From Tolypocladium sp. Sup5 PDA-1 (lineage: Eukaryota; Ascomycota; Sordariomycetes; Hypocreales; Ophiocordycipitaceae): a DNA stretch of 64,000 nt. Of this stretch, positions 47,822 through 59,077 are shown piece by piece. The DNA lies in assembly GCA_000750105.3 (NCBI GenBank), contig JPHH03000005.1, positions 868,001 to 932,000 of the forward strand, in the 5' to 3' direction. The position numbers were made by a program, and so were the translations under genes. The notes under the pieces were generated by a model. That model ran no database searches, had not been told where the DNA came from, and saw only the letters and a program-made list of their open reading frames with translations. Numbering within the stretch: position 1 is the stretch's first letter; every line of letters starts with the position of its first letter.

Positions 47822-48310
47822 ATGGCCAACCTCCCCTCACAACACCCCACCCTCTCCATCCACCTCTCCGACCTCACCCTCACCCCGCTCATCACGTCCT
47901 CGTCGTCCCCCTCCCACCTCGAGTCCCTCACCAGCCTCACCTCCAGCGCGCTCTCCTCCCAGACCGCCGCCCAGCGCGCCCACCTTGGCCGCCCCCAGCG
48001 CATAATGGTCGAGTACCCGGACGCCGGCGCCGTCGTCCTGCAGTCCTACCTCGACCCCCGCGAGTCGCCCTCCGCAGACAGGAACAATCCCGCGGACCTG
48101 CTGCAAAGGGACGGCGGCGACGACGGCGCCGCGACGAGGCCGGATGACGCTGCGCCGGTGCTCGTCGGCGTCGTCGTCGCGGGCTCGTCCGACGACGCCC
48201 GGGAGGCGCGGCGCGCGGCGGCCCGGCTCGAGAGGGTCGGGCGCGAGTTTCAAAAAGAGTGGGCGGCGCAGGGCGCGGAACGGAGCGCCGACGCAGGAGG
48301 TCCCGAGTGA
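47822..48310 (+). CDS. Small protein of unknown function (162 aa)
   Basis: Not recognised. The reading frame starts at ATG 47,822 in good context (GTCATGGCC), follows a pyrimidine-rich promoter-like stretch, and ends at 48,310 without an intron. The pattern is an N-terminal Ser/Thr/Leu segment (TLSIHLSDLTLTPLITSS), a helix (LESLTSLTSSALSSQTAAQ), a strand pair (RIMVEYPDAGAVVLQSYLDP), an acidic Asp/Gly-rich linker, a hydrophobic strand (PVLVGVVVAGSS) and a charged C-terminal helix (AREARRAAARLERVGREFQKEW). The alternation recalls small roadblock/longin-type adaptors, such as LAMTOR-like subunits, but no signature proves this. Codon use is strongly C/G-ended, like neighbouring real genes. Diverges from the Btz gene and converges on transketolase. 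Confidence 0.65.
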   Translation: MANLPSQHPTLSIHLSDLTLTPLITSSSSPSHLESLTSLTSSALSSQTAAQRAHLGRPQRIMVEYPDAGAVVLQSYLDPRESPSADRNNPADLLQRDGGDDGAATRPDDAAPVLVGVVVAGSSDDAREARRAAARLERVGREFQKEWAAQGAERSADAGGPE

Positions 48311-48773
48311 GCGAGGATAAAAGACATTCCCGGATCGGCAATGTCAACACGTGCGGTCCCCGGACATCTGATCCGATCCGGCTTACACGGTGGCGACCGG
48401 GTGGTGAGGCCGACGAGCATGGATACACAGCACAAGGCTCTCGGCCGGGCGCTGGGGGCGCGCACCGAGCATGGAACAAGCGACATCTGGCCATGAAGTG
48501 ACGACATTTACGGGCTTGCATTCGACAGCATGAGCGCGGAGTCGGCGGTTATACTACTGTTACTTCTCACGGGTGGTGTTGGGCATCACAGGCGGCTGCT
48601 CTAGAACCATCATCAGTTTTAATTTGGAGAGAGACATCCCTCTTTTTGCGCAAAAAAAGTCCTTGAGATCCCCCGTGCTCCAAAGTCCATCGTCACTGCG
48701 TAATAATTTCGCCCCAAAACAAAAGAAATAGGGATATATTTAAGCGTTAGCCCGCGAGCAACGACTCAGTATC
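48311..48773. other. Convergent 3' flanks, small gene / transketolase
   Basis: 463 bp. T-rich and A-rich patches near 48,610-48,740 fit a 3' untranslated region and poly(A) signals for transketolase. No gene seen. Confidence 0.6.
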
Positions 48774-51175
48774 TTAGATGTGCTGCTGGAAGGCGCGGTT
48801 GACAGGCGAGCGCACGTTGGGGACGTCCTTCCAGAAGTCGACGGTGGCGACGGCACGCTTGGAGATGCCCTCGGGAGTGAACTCGAACTTCTTGTAGACG
48901 TCCTTGTAGGCGCCAGAGGCACCGAAGCGGTTGATGCCGAACTGCTCGTGCGTGTAGCGTTCCCAGCCCATGGTGCTCATGACCTCGACCGACAGCGAGG
49001 GGATGCCGTCGGGCAGGACGGACAGCCTGTATTCCTTGGACTGATTGTCGAACGCCTCGAAGCAAGGCATGGAGACGATACGGGCCTTGATGCCGTGCTT
49101 CTCCTGCAAGTACTTGGCGGCATCCACGCAGATGCCCACCTCGGAACCGGTGGAGACGAGGGTGATGTTGGCGCCCTCGACCTCATGCGCGACGTAGCCG
49201 CCCTTCATGGCCTTCTCGATGGTGGAGCCCTCGAGCTGGGGCAGGTTCTGGCGAGAAAGGGCCAGGATGCTGGGGGTGTGCTTGGAGGTCAAGGCGACGT
49301 AGTAGGCGGCGCTCGTCTCGTTGCCGTCGGCAGGACGCCAGACCATGCAGTTGGGGAGGGCACGGAAGTGAGCCATGGTCTCGATGGGCTGGTGGGTAGG
49401 GCCGTCTTCGCCAAGGCCAATGGAGTCGTGGGTGGCAACCCAGATAACACGGACCCCAGACAGCGCAGACAGACGGACGGCACCGGCAGCATAAGAGACG
49501 AAGTTGAGGAAGGTGCCGCCATAAGGCAGGATGGTGCCGTAGGCAGCCAGGCCGTTCATGATGGCGCCCATAGCGTGCTCACGGACACCGTAGCGGACGT
49601 AGCGGCCGGAGTAGTCGCCGAGGCCGGTTGCCTTGGGCTGGAAGTCGACGGCGGACTTCCAGCGGGTCAGGTTGGAGCCGGTAAGATCGGCAGAGCCACC
49701 GAAGAGCTCGGGGATGGCCGCCTCAATCTTGCTGAGGACGGTCTCGGACAGCTTGCGCGTAGCGACAGCCGCATCGGCGGGAGTGTAGACGGGCAGGTTC
49801 TTCTCCCAGCCCTGGGGCAGATCAAGCTTCTGGCGGCGCTCCAGGTCGGCGTGCTCGCTGGGGAACTGCTGAGCGTACTTGGAGAGCAGCTGGTTCCACT
49901 GCTGCTCGGCGGCGGCACCCTCCGACGACTGCTTGCCGTAGAGGTCGTAGACCTCCTTGGGGACGTAGAAGGACTCCTCGGGGTTGAATCCCCACTTCTG
50001 CTTGACCTGCTTGATGTCGTCGGCCTTGAGGGGGGAGCCGTGGACACCGTGGGTGCCCTGCTGGAGAGAACCGTAACCGATGGTGGTCTTGAGCTTGACC
50101 ATGGACGGCTTGTCCTTGACCTCCTTGCACTTCTGGATGGCAGCCTCGATGCCGGCCAGGTCGTTGTCACCGTCGTCGACGGTGACGACGTGCCAGCCGT
50201 AGGCCTCGTAGCGCTTGACAACGTCCTCGGTGAAGGCGCAGTTGGTGTCGCCGTCAATGGAGATGTGGTTGTCGTCGTAGATGCAGATGAGGTTGCCGAG
50301 CTGCAGGTGGCCGGCGAGGGACGAGGCCTCGGAGGTGATGCCCTCCATCAAGCAGCCGTCGCCGAGGAAGCAGTATGTGTAGTTGTCCACGACGTCAAAG
50401 CCGGGCTTGTTGAAGGTGGCAGCAGTGTGGGCCTGAGCCATGGCGAGACCGACGGCATTGCAGACACCCTGGCCCAGCGGGCCAGTGGTGACCTCGATGC
50501 CGGGGGTGTCGTGAGCCTCAGGGTGACCAGGGGTCTTGCTGTCGACTGTCTGTAGTATGCTGTCAGTGGTTTGCGAACTCGGCTGGTTCTGCAATTGACA
50601 CTTACTCGGAAGGCCTTGATGTCATCCATGGTGAGATCGTAGCCGAAGAGGTGGAGGAGCGCATACTGGAGCATGCAGCCGTGGCCGTTGCTGCGTGGGT
50701 TTGACGTTAGGCACGGTGTCGCAGATCGAGACGAGACAGCGGGCTGAGACTTACGAGAGGACGAAACGATCCCGGTTCAGCCACTTGGGGTTCTTGGGAT
50801 TGAACTTCATGAACTTGTTGAAGAGGACGTGGGCAACGGGAGCCATGCCCCTGCGGGAGAGTGTCAGCGGATGCTGCGGCGACCTTGAGAGCTCGAGGAC
50901 GGCTACTTACATGGGAGCACCGGGGTGTCCCGAGTTGCTGCGGAAGGTGGCATCAACCTGGAGGCGCCAATCTCGTCAGTGCGTGTTTCTTTTTGCGCCT
51001 CTCTTCGACGCTCTCGTATTTGCCCGCGCTCGTCTTGCGACAGGCGAGCTCGCTCCCAAGTCCCAACGTCTTCGGCGCTGGCGGGGCAAGCTTGGTGGCG
51101 GGGTAGCAAGGAGCAACGTACCGCGAGGAGGCGGATGGTGTTGATGGCCTTCGTGTCAATCTCGCCGTAACCCAT
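48774..51175 (-). CDS. tkl1: Transketolase
   Basis: Thiamine-diphosphate enzyme of the non-oxidative pentose phosphate pathway, moving two-carbon units between ketoses and aldoses in the cytosol. Five exons on the minus strand: 51175-51122, 50957-50911, 50850-50755, 50690-50606, 50549-48774; introns 164, 60, 64 and 56 bp; 685 aa, the standard length. The N-terminus is MGYGEIDTKAINTIRLLAVD. Active-site residues fall at yeast-like positions: His29 (SNSGHPGAP), His69 (SNGHGC), His103 (HPEAHDTPG), the diphosphate motif GDGCLMEG at 157-164 closed by DDN at 186-188, and the catalytic Glu418 (YGVREHAM). The C-terminal domain includes STGSEVGIC. An extra in-frame ATG five codons upstream (51,190) is less like the family. 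The codon bias is strong, as expected for a highly expressed gene. Confidence 0.97.
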
Positions 51176-52636
51176 GATTGCTGATTTCAAAATGGTCTAA
51201 TTGCGAGAGGAGAAGGGGCTTTCTTTGCAGAGCGAGATGGTTTGGGGTATAGAGGGGAGAATGAGGAAAGAAAGTGGAATGGGAGGAAAGATGGTCGAGC
51301 TCGCTTGGCTGGCGGGATGAATGGATGATTTTCTGCTGAGGGGTTATGTCATGTACTCGTACTCCGTACTGCAACAGTGGATCCCCCCCTGGTTGAGACG
51401 CTGAGGTGCTGCTGGCTGCAATGAGTGACACTCCCTGACTGATCACTGACTGACTCTCAAACGACTTGTTGACGATGGGTGGGGCCTTAATCTTTGTAAC
51501 CAATTTTTTACTGGGTCCGCTGCCCCTCCATTGCCATCCGCGATTCCACCCATTCCACCAGATAGCCGTGAAGCGGCCAGTAGAGTCGAGATGCGGCAAA
51601 AGCCTACTGTCGCTTGACGCAATGTGCCACGGCCGGCTCCAGAACGGTTCCATCCTGAGATCCGCTCCCCCCGTCATGACGGGCTGTCTGATACCCCTCC
51701 TACGATATCTGCGTGCTGTTACAGGTGACCGTGAATAAATACAGAGCCTTCAGTTGCGCTGTGGCGGGGAGGTCGGTGTTACCGTCCGAGCGGTGACGTC
51801 GTTGTGGTTCTTGGCTGGCGGTGATGGTTGCTGGAGGAGCGGCTAATGGCCTTGCGGCTTTTACGGGCATCACGACTACTATTAGATGGATGGAGAGAAT
51901 CCAAATACAGATGGATAGTGCGGCCGAGCCGGTCATGCGGCAAATGGCCGTTGCGAGGGCTTCATGGTGGTTCTGGCAGGACAAACGCCATGACCACGAT
52001 GCTGCTATAGGCCACGGAGCACTGTGCTCCGGAAGTGCTGCAGGATGCGGGAGTTCCGGCGCACATGCCGGCCACCGGAGCGTTGCCCTGCACTGACACG
52101 GGGACTCTTCAGCGCCAGCCCTCCAATCCCGTGGCGAGCTACCGGCGGTGGTGCCTGTCGTTGGTGGGCGACACTCCCGCGGTTGAGCGTTTTCGGACGT
52201 GCCATCGGCGGGCTTGAATGGCTTAACTTATTAAATCAGCCACCGCCCCAGATGTGCCTCAGACGGTTTGCCAGCGACAGTACGTGTTGCCGACGGGGCA
52301 TCTCGAACAATACCGCCCTGGAAGATACGGAGTACTAGTACGTACCAAGATTGTTGGTAAGCATTTCCAACGATACGAACATACTTCGTAGACTCTGTAA
52401 GATTTTCCTGTTGTGAGAGCCTGTGACTGTAACGTAGAGACCGAGACGCTCACTCACCATGGCGAAAGAATCTCATAATGGAGGCGAACCTCAAATGGCT
52501 TGTCGCCCAGCGGGCAATTTTCCGACCCGCTTCCCTCGCCTCACAACCATCACCGTCTGGCCACCAGCATCCGGATTAGGAATGTAGCCGCCGGGCACTT
52601 CCTCAATTACCTTCCTTACAAACACTTACAAGCGAA
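51176..52636. other. Divergent intergenic region, transketolase / BMT6
   Basis: 1.46 kb shared promoter region. Motif copies lie at 51360-51369 (TACTCCGTAC, after a GTACTC) and 52326-52335 (TACGGAGTAC, followed by TAGTACGTAC). No supported gene; short frames only. Confidence 0.6.
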
Positions 52637-53779
52637 ATGGTCAGCAAGACGACTCCCAAGAGGACGCCCGTCGCCAGCAGCCACAAGCCCTCCAGCGCGG
52701 CACAACAGCAAGCAGCGGCATCCAGCTCCGCCGCACCGACCGCCGTCCAGGAACCCAAGGACCAGCAGCGGCTCCTCAACATCTTCTCTGATGCCTTCAG
52801 CAACGCGCTGTCCTCGGAGGGCTTCCCGACGCTGCTGCAGGAGATAAAGCAGGCGTTGTTCAATCGCGACTTTGCGGCGGCGTTTGGGCGGGAGGACTAT
52901 CTCGAGGCTTACGCGGCGAGATGGAGTCCCACGAGGGCGCTTTGCTATGCCACGGTGTTTCTGGGCGTCAGAGACTACGTGGATCAGATACTCCTACTAT
53001 CAGATCATGAGCCAGCAACGACGGATACGGTTGACCATGACAAGGAGGAGCAAGGCCAACCAGATGAGCAGGACGAGGCACAGTCGAGAAGTAGGGATTC
53101 TCCGAGTTCCAAAAAACTCAGGATGCTGTCCATCGGAGGCTGCGCCGCCGAACACGTCGCCTTTGCCTCCCACATCCGCGGCACCTCTTCCCAAGGCGCC
53201 CTCACCCTCCTCGACTCAGCTCCCTGGTCACACGTCGCATCTCTCCTCCAGAACCAACTCACCGCTGCCCCACCGCTCTCCAAGTACGCCTCAGCAGCCG
53301 CCAAGGCCTCAAACCAGCCTCTCCTCCTCGAATCACAGCTATCCCTCACCTTCTCCCAAGGTGACGCCCTGTCACTGCACAAGGGCAAGCTGGCAGAGCT
53401 GGTCGGCGCGGAACCGCTCGTCGTCACGCTCCTGTTCACACTCAACGAGCTGTACACCGAAGGCGGCATCGGGAAGACGACCAAGTTCTTGCGGCTGCTG
53501 GGAGAGGTGCTTCCGGAAGGGAGCTTGCTGCTCGTCGTGGATAGTCCTGGGAGCTATTCAGAGGCGGCGGTGGGCAAGGAGAAGAAGAGGTACCCTATGC
53601 AGTGGCTGCTTAGCCATACGCTCCTCGAGACGGAGACCCAGGGGTATACCTGGGAGAAACTCGAGTCGCAAGACTCCGTCTGGTTCCGGCTGCCAGAAGG
53701 ACTGTCTTATCCCATACAGCTCGAGAATATGCGATATCAGATGCATCTCTACAAAATACACAAGACCCATCCGTCTTGA
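52637..53779 (+). CDS. bmt6: 25S rRNA (uridine-N3)-methyltransferase, BMT6 type
   Basis: S-adenosylmethionine-dependent enzyme that in yeast methylates uridine 2843 of 25S rRNA, acting on pre-ribosomes in the nucleus. Single exon, 380 aa. A Lys/Ala/Ser-rich N-terminus (1-40) precedes the conserved DQQRLLNIFSDAF and WSPTRALCYATVFLG. The SAM-binding motif I is LSIGGCAAEHVA at 164-175, with an acidic strand end LTLLDSAPW (Asp193). Further family blocks are VTLLFTLNELYTEG, LLLVVDSPGSYSEA and the C-terminal LENMRYQMHLYKIH. An acidic Glu/Gln/Ser insertion (125-158) splits the first helices from motif I and is probably a loop. The start has AAATGG context, and nothing upstream extends the frame usefully. 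Its 3' end is only 96 bp from the end of the convergent Sac phosphatase. Confidence 0.9.
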   Translation: MVSKTTPKRTPVASSHKPSSAAQQQAAASSSAAPTAVQEPKDQQRLLNIFSDAFSNALSSEGFPTLLQEIKQALFNRDFAAAFGREDYLEAYAARWSPTRALCYATVFLGVRDYVDQILLLSDHEPATTDTVDHDKEEQGQPDEQDEAQSRSRDSPSSKKLRMLSIGGCAAEHVAFASHIRGTSSQGALTLLDSAPWSHVASLLQNQLTAAPPLSKYASAAAKASNQPLLLESQLSLTFSQGDALSLHKGKLAELVGAEPLVVTLLFTLNELYTEGGIGKTTKFLRLLGEVLPEGSLLLVVDSPGSYSEAAVGKEKKRYPMQWLLSHTLLETETQGYTWEKLESQDSVWFRLPEGLSYPIQLENMRYQMHLYKIHKTHPS

Positions 53780-53875
53780 AAAGAAATAGAAAATAGTATT
53801 ATTAAAATACGACTGTCTTTAGGATTCATGTCTCGTATGCGTGAGATCTAGGGATTGCGTCCTAGGGAGCATGCA

Positions 53876-56818
53876 CTACGCCCACACCAACTTCTTGATC
53901 GAGTGCCCCAGCTGCTCCAGCAACCCTGTGTTCTTCTTCGCCGCCTCCAGCGAAATAATGTCCCCCTTTTCGATGATGCTCCGGCCCTCCTCCCCATCCT
54001 TGTGTAGTTGCCGCTCCAACGCGAGGCGTTCAATCTCGGCGCAAATCGTGACGACCTGCTGGATCTCGGTCTGCCGCGGCCCAGCCACGGACACGGCCAC
54101 CGAGGAGTCCGTATAGGGCGCCTTGAACGCCAGCTTCCGGATGGCGGGCGACTTGGGCTTCCCGGAGAAGAAGTTTACAAAGGCTGACTGCTGCTTCGCG
54201 CTGTCGCTGCTCTGGGAGCCCGGCTTTGGCGCAATCTCGCCTCGGGTGGACAACGTGCGCGTGTTGGTTCTGCGGACATTGCTCTTCCCCGGCTGGTACT
54301 CGACCACGAACCCGACGTTTCGCATCTCGTCCATGTGAGCCGGCGCGATGGTAGAGGTGACATACGCGCCGAACTTGATGTGCGTGACGTTGCCGAGGTG
54401 GACTCGCTCAAACGACGAGACCTTGTCCAGGTCCCAGTCGAACCGGCAGAGGTACAGCGCGGCATCCGTCAAGAGGAGGACGACCTCTTCCATCGGCCAG
54501 GACTTGACGACGTCGGCGGCGTTGGGGCTTATGAGCACCCATCCGCCGTGGACTTCTTCGCTCACGTCGGCCACAACTCGCTTCTGGCAGAGCTCGACGG
54601 CTCGTTCTCTCATCTTTGAGATGGATACCGCAGGGTCCTTGGTCATCATGTCTGACTCGAACTCGTCAAACACCTTTGCCGTGACGTTGCCTAGGAGGAA
54701 GTCTATGGCAGCTTGGCTGAAGTAGTCGTTGACCATGCTGGGAACTAGTTAGCCACGAATCTGCAACGTGCCATCTTGCAAACATACCCGCTGTAGAAGC
54801 GCGCGAGAGATAGCCCCAAATCATTCAACGCTCCACGGTAGTCCCTCTTCCTCGTTCTTGTGTAGTCGCCCTTCATGGCCGCCGTCGACGCATACTGCTT
54901 TGAAACGGCGTCTCCATTATCTGCCCAGAGGGTGTTGAACCACGTCGTCTCCTGGTCCAGCTGTGCGCTCATGTCAATCCCGTCCTCCTTTAGCTGTAGC
55001 TCCAGCATGTGTTTTGCAAACGAACTCTGGCACACGTTTGTCCGGTCCAGGCAATCCATGCAGTTGGTCCGGAGCACTCCCTTTTGCTTCCGAACCGGCT
55101 CGTCGTCCTCTTGAGTTGTGCTTCCCAGCTCCTCCAGCCTGTCTTTCATCCGCAGGAGAAGATGGCTGACATTCTCAAACTTCATGCCGCGACAGGCCTG
55201 GTGGAAGTCGAACCATTCAAAGGGGATCTGATGGTCGCCATTGGCCTCTTCGTTGAGGCGCTCAACGTTCCTTTGGTACTGCGTGCCGATGGATTCTTCG
55301 ACACCGTGCTTCTCGACCAGATTTACAATCTGCAATTCTCCGTAGTTTCTTAAAAGTTTCTCGAAATGTCTCTTGCATGCTTTGTAGTTTGACTCTGGGG
55401 AGTGCTGTATGACGGGTACCGGTTTCAGAGAGTAGGCTGACTGCGTGAAGAAGAGAGGGATGCTTCCCCTGATCTGCAGGAAAGAGTGCGTCGGTGACGA
55501 CTTGTCCCATGTCGGGGATGAAATTATCTGTTCTGTTTCGACCATGTTGGCCGTGAAGCCTTCCTCGTTTACGCCGCGGCGGAGATATCGTAGCCCTGCT
55601 CTCTTGGTGGAGCGACGCGATATCAGCGTGATGAGGCACTTCCTCTCGGAGGGCCGTAGGTCGATGGAGTCTCTAATTCTGCCTGATGAAGGTGAGCCTG
55701 GGAGAGAGCCCGGCGCGGAGAGACTGCTCATTTCGACGGACTCTGCTGATGGCTCGTCTTGCTGCGGGGGCTGGCTATCTACGACAAACGTTCGCTGCCC
55801 AACGAACCCTTGCATGATGGGCAGAGCCAATGATTCCTGGCCCGTAGCCACGAATTGTTGCAAGATGTGGCGATTCCAAAAGAAGGCGCTGTCAACTTGA
55901 GCGTGAAGCGGCACGTCTGGTTGCGGCAAGAATGCACCCTGTGCCAAGCTCCGCGTAATGTCCACGTCGTAAGAGAAGTAGAAGCTTCGGGAGGAGCCGA
56001 AGAGCACCTTCACCGTACGAAGCAACTTCGGTAGCAGAGTAGACACTGGGGTCTGAGTATCGGCATCGTCTGTGAGCGAAACCTTTGCCACCGAGGAGGC
56101 TGCTGAGTCGACATCGACGCCTGGAGTCGAACCGGCGGACGAGATGCTCATGCCCATGGTGCGCCTCTGGTCCATGGTCCATCCGCTCCGACTAAACCAA
56201 CTTTGAGCGAATCTGCCGTAGCTGCCTCGTCGGCGCATAACATCTTCCGCGACGCTGCTCCGTTTGGAGTCGGGCCTTGAGTCCCCTTCCTCAATCACGG
56301 CATCGTCGACCTCGTCGAGGGCCCCGTTAGACACCTCGGTTTCTTCATCACTGCTCTCGCCATCCTCGCTCAGGGCATGCGCGGACCGTCTCCGCAAGTG
56401 GCCTGCCGTCCTCCTGATGGATTCGTCTGCATCCGCCTTGGACCTGCATGGCGTGACGGCGACCTCCGTGACGACGTAGACCGGGAATCCAAATATCTGA
56501 GCGACTTGCTGCCGCCGCGTAATGGTGACCAGGTAGCTGAGCCTCGACACCGTGATTAGGCCTGGAGAAGATGTGTTAGTCGCCGAGGCTGCCTCGGAGA
56601 TGGGCTTGAGCCTGACCTATAACACCGAATGCTTCGAATGATGACTCGGGCGTTGAATTGTCGGGAAGCTGGTCCCGTGGGACCGCGGATATCGAAGAAT
56701 CCCCATATCTGACCCGTACAGGCTGGAACGGCCTCTGTCCCTTAGGTGAAAGCGGCTGGATTATAAGGCCGTCGATGGCAGCGCATATGACAATCTTGCG
56801 AGCGATCCCCGGCATCAT
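53876..56818 (-). CDS. Sac-domain phosphoinositide phosphatase with hSac2 domain (INPP5F/Sac2-like)
   Basis: Family members remove the 4-phosphate of phosphatidylinositol phosphates on endosomal membranes. Three exons: 56818-56617, 56561-54788, 54737-53876; introns 55 and 50 bp; 945 aa. The N-terminal half of the Sac domain is interrupted by a long acidic and Ser-rich insertion (about 105-235). It resumes with SFYFSYDVDITRSL, FFWNRHILQQF, FTQSAYSLKPVP, and the catalytic motif RTNCMDCLDRTNV with Cys568 and Arg574 (CX5R). Exon 3 (660-945) is the hSac2 region: GGWVLISPNAADVVKSW, LYLCRFDWDLDKVSSFERV, GFVVEYQPGKSNVRR. Start at the first of two adjacent ATGs (MMPGIARKIVICAAIDGL). No transmembrane segment is seen, unlike yeast Sac1, which supports the Sac2 assignment. 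Diverges from the V-ATPase c gene. Confidence 0.93.
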
Positions 56819-58222
56819 GAGAGGCGTGGTTCAGAAGAGCAGCTTCAATAGTCCGTACCAAGCTGAGTGAAGAAATAAAAATGCCAAAATAAGCTTCTAC
56901 GCAAGGGAAACAAAGAATAGGTAAACGAAGACTACCAAGGTAGCCTGTCGCAAGACTCGATTGAAAGGTGCTGCAGCGGGGGATGTTGCAAGGTTCCAAG
57001 GTTCAGCGTGCGATGCGACTGCGCCTAGCGGCAAGGGTGGAGCAACGTCATAGAACTGGATGCTTTGTTGTGTTAAGCGCCTCGGCTGCATGTTTTACAG
57101 CCCGGACGTGCACCCAACGCCTGGTTGAATCCAATGATTTGAGCATTACTGGCTTAAAGTTGCTTGTGGTACATTCTCGGATGCGCCATGATATTTAAAT
57201 TGCCCTGGATACAGCGCAGGGTACCAGTAAACTGGACGGCTGGAGGACAAGTCAAGAGAGATGCAGACTCAAGCACAAGGTTGGTGATGTAGACAGACAC
57301 CTCCAGGCCCGTCAGCAAAAGGTGCCCTGCCAGCAATGCCCCAAATGGAATGGGCCGAACAGCTCTACGTTCAGCATCCTTGCCGGCTAAACCGTACGCG
57401 TTATGGGTGCAGTTCCGCAGAATAGCCCAAGGGTTGCTGGCAAGCCCACGCTCGGCTACTGTCACCATATTAAACGATCCCTTTACTCTCTTGAAAGTTG
57501 CATCTACCTCGCTGGCGCTTGGTTGTAGCTAGGGGTGTATTCGACATCTGCCGCTGTCGGGTAGTCGATTCGCGCAGAACTCGGGGTTGGCTCTCGATTC
57601 TCTCCGTTGGCGTCCGGTCGCGAGCGGGTAACAGGTAACCATTGTTGAAGACAGCACTCCAAATTCAGCCATCGAGGACTGGAGTACTCGTAGGCAGCAA
57701 AACGAAGGGAGGCTTTCGGCTCAAGGGACAACAGCTCGCGCCTGTGCAGTTAGCTCAGAGGAGATTGAAGCAGCAGCCGTTGGCTCTTGGATCCGTTGGT
57801 CCAATGGCTGCTCCAAACGACAGGCACGGATTGTTGCAACAACCAGACTCTGGTGACAATGGAAGCACTGGACCAGACTTCAATTGCCCCCAACTGCTTG
57901 TGTGCAAGGGTTCCGTATTGCAGAGCTGAGAGCAGTGTCACTGTGTTTCAAGCATCCCCTGACCCGGAGCGGGGGCGTAATTATCCGGCTCCGTCTTACG
58001 TAAACCGTCATCCGGCCACCGTGCGGCAAAACCTGGCGCCAGCGAGTCGCCAACCAGGGAACGAGTCCTCCAACCACCACCGCATCTCGCCAAAGCACCG
58101 ACGTCGACAGCTCATCACCGAAGCTTTCCTTGCCATCCCCTGCCGAGCTCTACTCGAGTAGCAACTTTGCACCGCCTCTCCGACTCTCTCTATCCCAGTC
58201 TCGACAGCCCACAACCGCCAAA
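56819..58222. other. Divergent intergenic region, Sac phosphatase / V-ATPase c
   Basis: 1.4 kb shared upstream region. A TAGCTCAGAGGA-like stretch near 57,751 resembles a tRNA A box, but no B box or cloverleaf follows. Only short accidental frames. Confidence 0.6.
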
Positions 58223-59077
58223 ATGGTCTCCGAAGCTTGGTACGTCAGCAACGCGCCTCCCTACCGTCGTCATCGAGCTCCGGTCGCATCGCTCGAAGCT
58301 CCTGGCGTCACCGCATCGGCCTGCGTCCTGCATTACTTGCTGCTGCGAATTGTATCCAACGAGCCGAAGCTAACTTGAGCGTTCCTATAGTCCCGTCTAC
58401 GCGGTTAGTCCTCCCCGTCACCCGCCGAACGACGTCACTCGAAGCGCCAGCACGGGCCCCAAACACATCAACATCGACCCGACAGCAATGCTAACCATCG
58501 CATAGCCCTTCTTTGGCGCCATGGGTTGCACCTGCGCCATCGTCTTCACCTGCCTGGGTGCCGCCTACGGTACCGCCAAGTCTGGTGTCGGCATCGCTGC
58601 CATGGGTGTTCTCCGCCCTGACCTGATCGTGAAGAGTGGGCATCCCACCAACATCCAGCCGCGCGAGGGAAGAGACTAACGGTGCCATCAGACATTGTTC
58701 CCGTCATCATGGCTGGTATTATTGGTATTTACGGCCTGGTCGTTTCTGTCTTGATTTCGGACGGCCTCAAGCAGGAGCTCCCTCTCTACACCGGTTTCAT
58801 CCAGTTCGGTGCCGGTCTCTCTGTCGGTCTTGCCGGTCTTGCTGCTGGTTTTGCCATTGGTATTGTCGGCGATGCTGGTGTGCGAGGAACCGCCCAGCAA
58901 CCCCGTCTGTTCGTCGGCATGATTCTGATTCTCATTTTCGCCGAAGTCTTGGGTAAGCTTCGACGCTCCAATGCACCGAGGTCAGTCGGCATATTAACGC
59001 GTCAACTAGGTCTTTACGGTCTCATTGTCGCCCTGCTCATGAACTCCAAGGCGACGCTCGGCGCCAGCTGCGACTAA
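58223..59077 (+). CDS. vma3: V-type ATPase proteolipid subunit c
   Basis: Proton-carrying ring subunit of the vacuolar H+-ATPase Vo sector. Five exons: 58223-58239, 58391-58403, 58506-58635, 58692-58952, 59010-59077; introns 151, 102, 56 and 57 bp. Exon 2 is a 13-base microexon (half of Cys6 to Ala10) between GTACGT and GTTAGT donors, required to give MVSEACPVYAPFFGAMGC. The product is 162 aa with four transmembrane helices: 10-32, 53-75 (IVPVIMAGIIGIYGLVVSV), 92-114 (FGAGLSVGLAGLAAGFAIG), 128-152. The essential proton-binding glutamate is Glu138 in LILIFAEVLGLYG. The two-fold internal repeat of the family is visible (GTAKSGVGIAAMGVLRP versus GDAGVRGTAQQPRLFVG). Highly conserved, with no sign of divergence. 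Confidence 0.97.

Noticed and set aside
57745..57775. Possible tRNA (A-box-like TAGCTCAGAGGA)
   Set aside because: No B box or TpsiC arm downstream and no acceptor stem could be paired.
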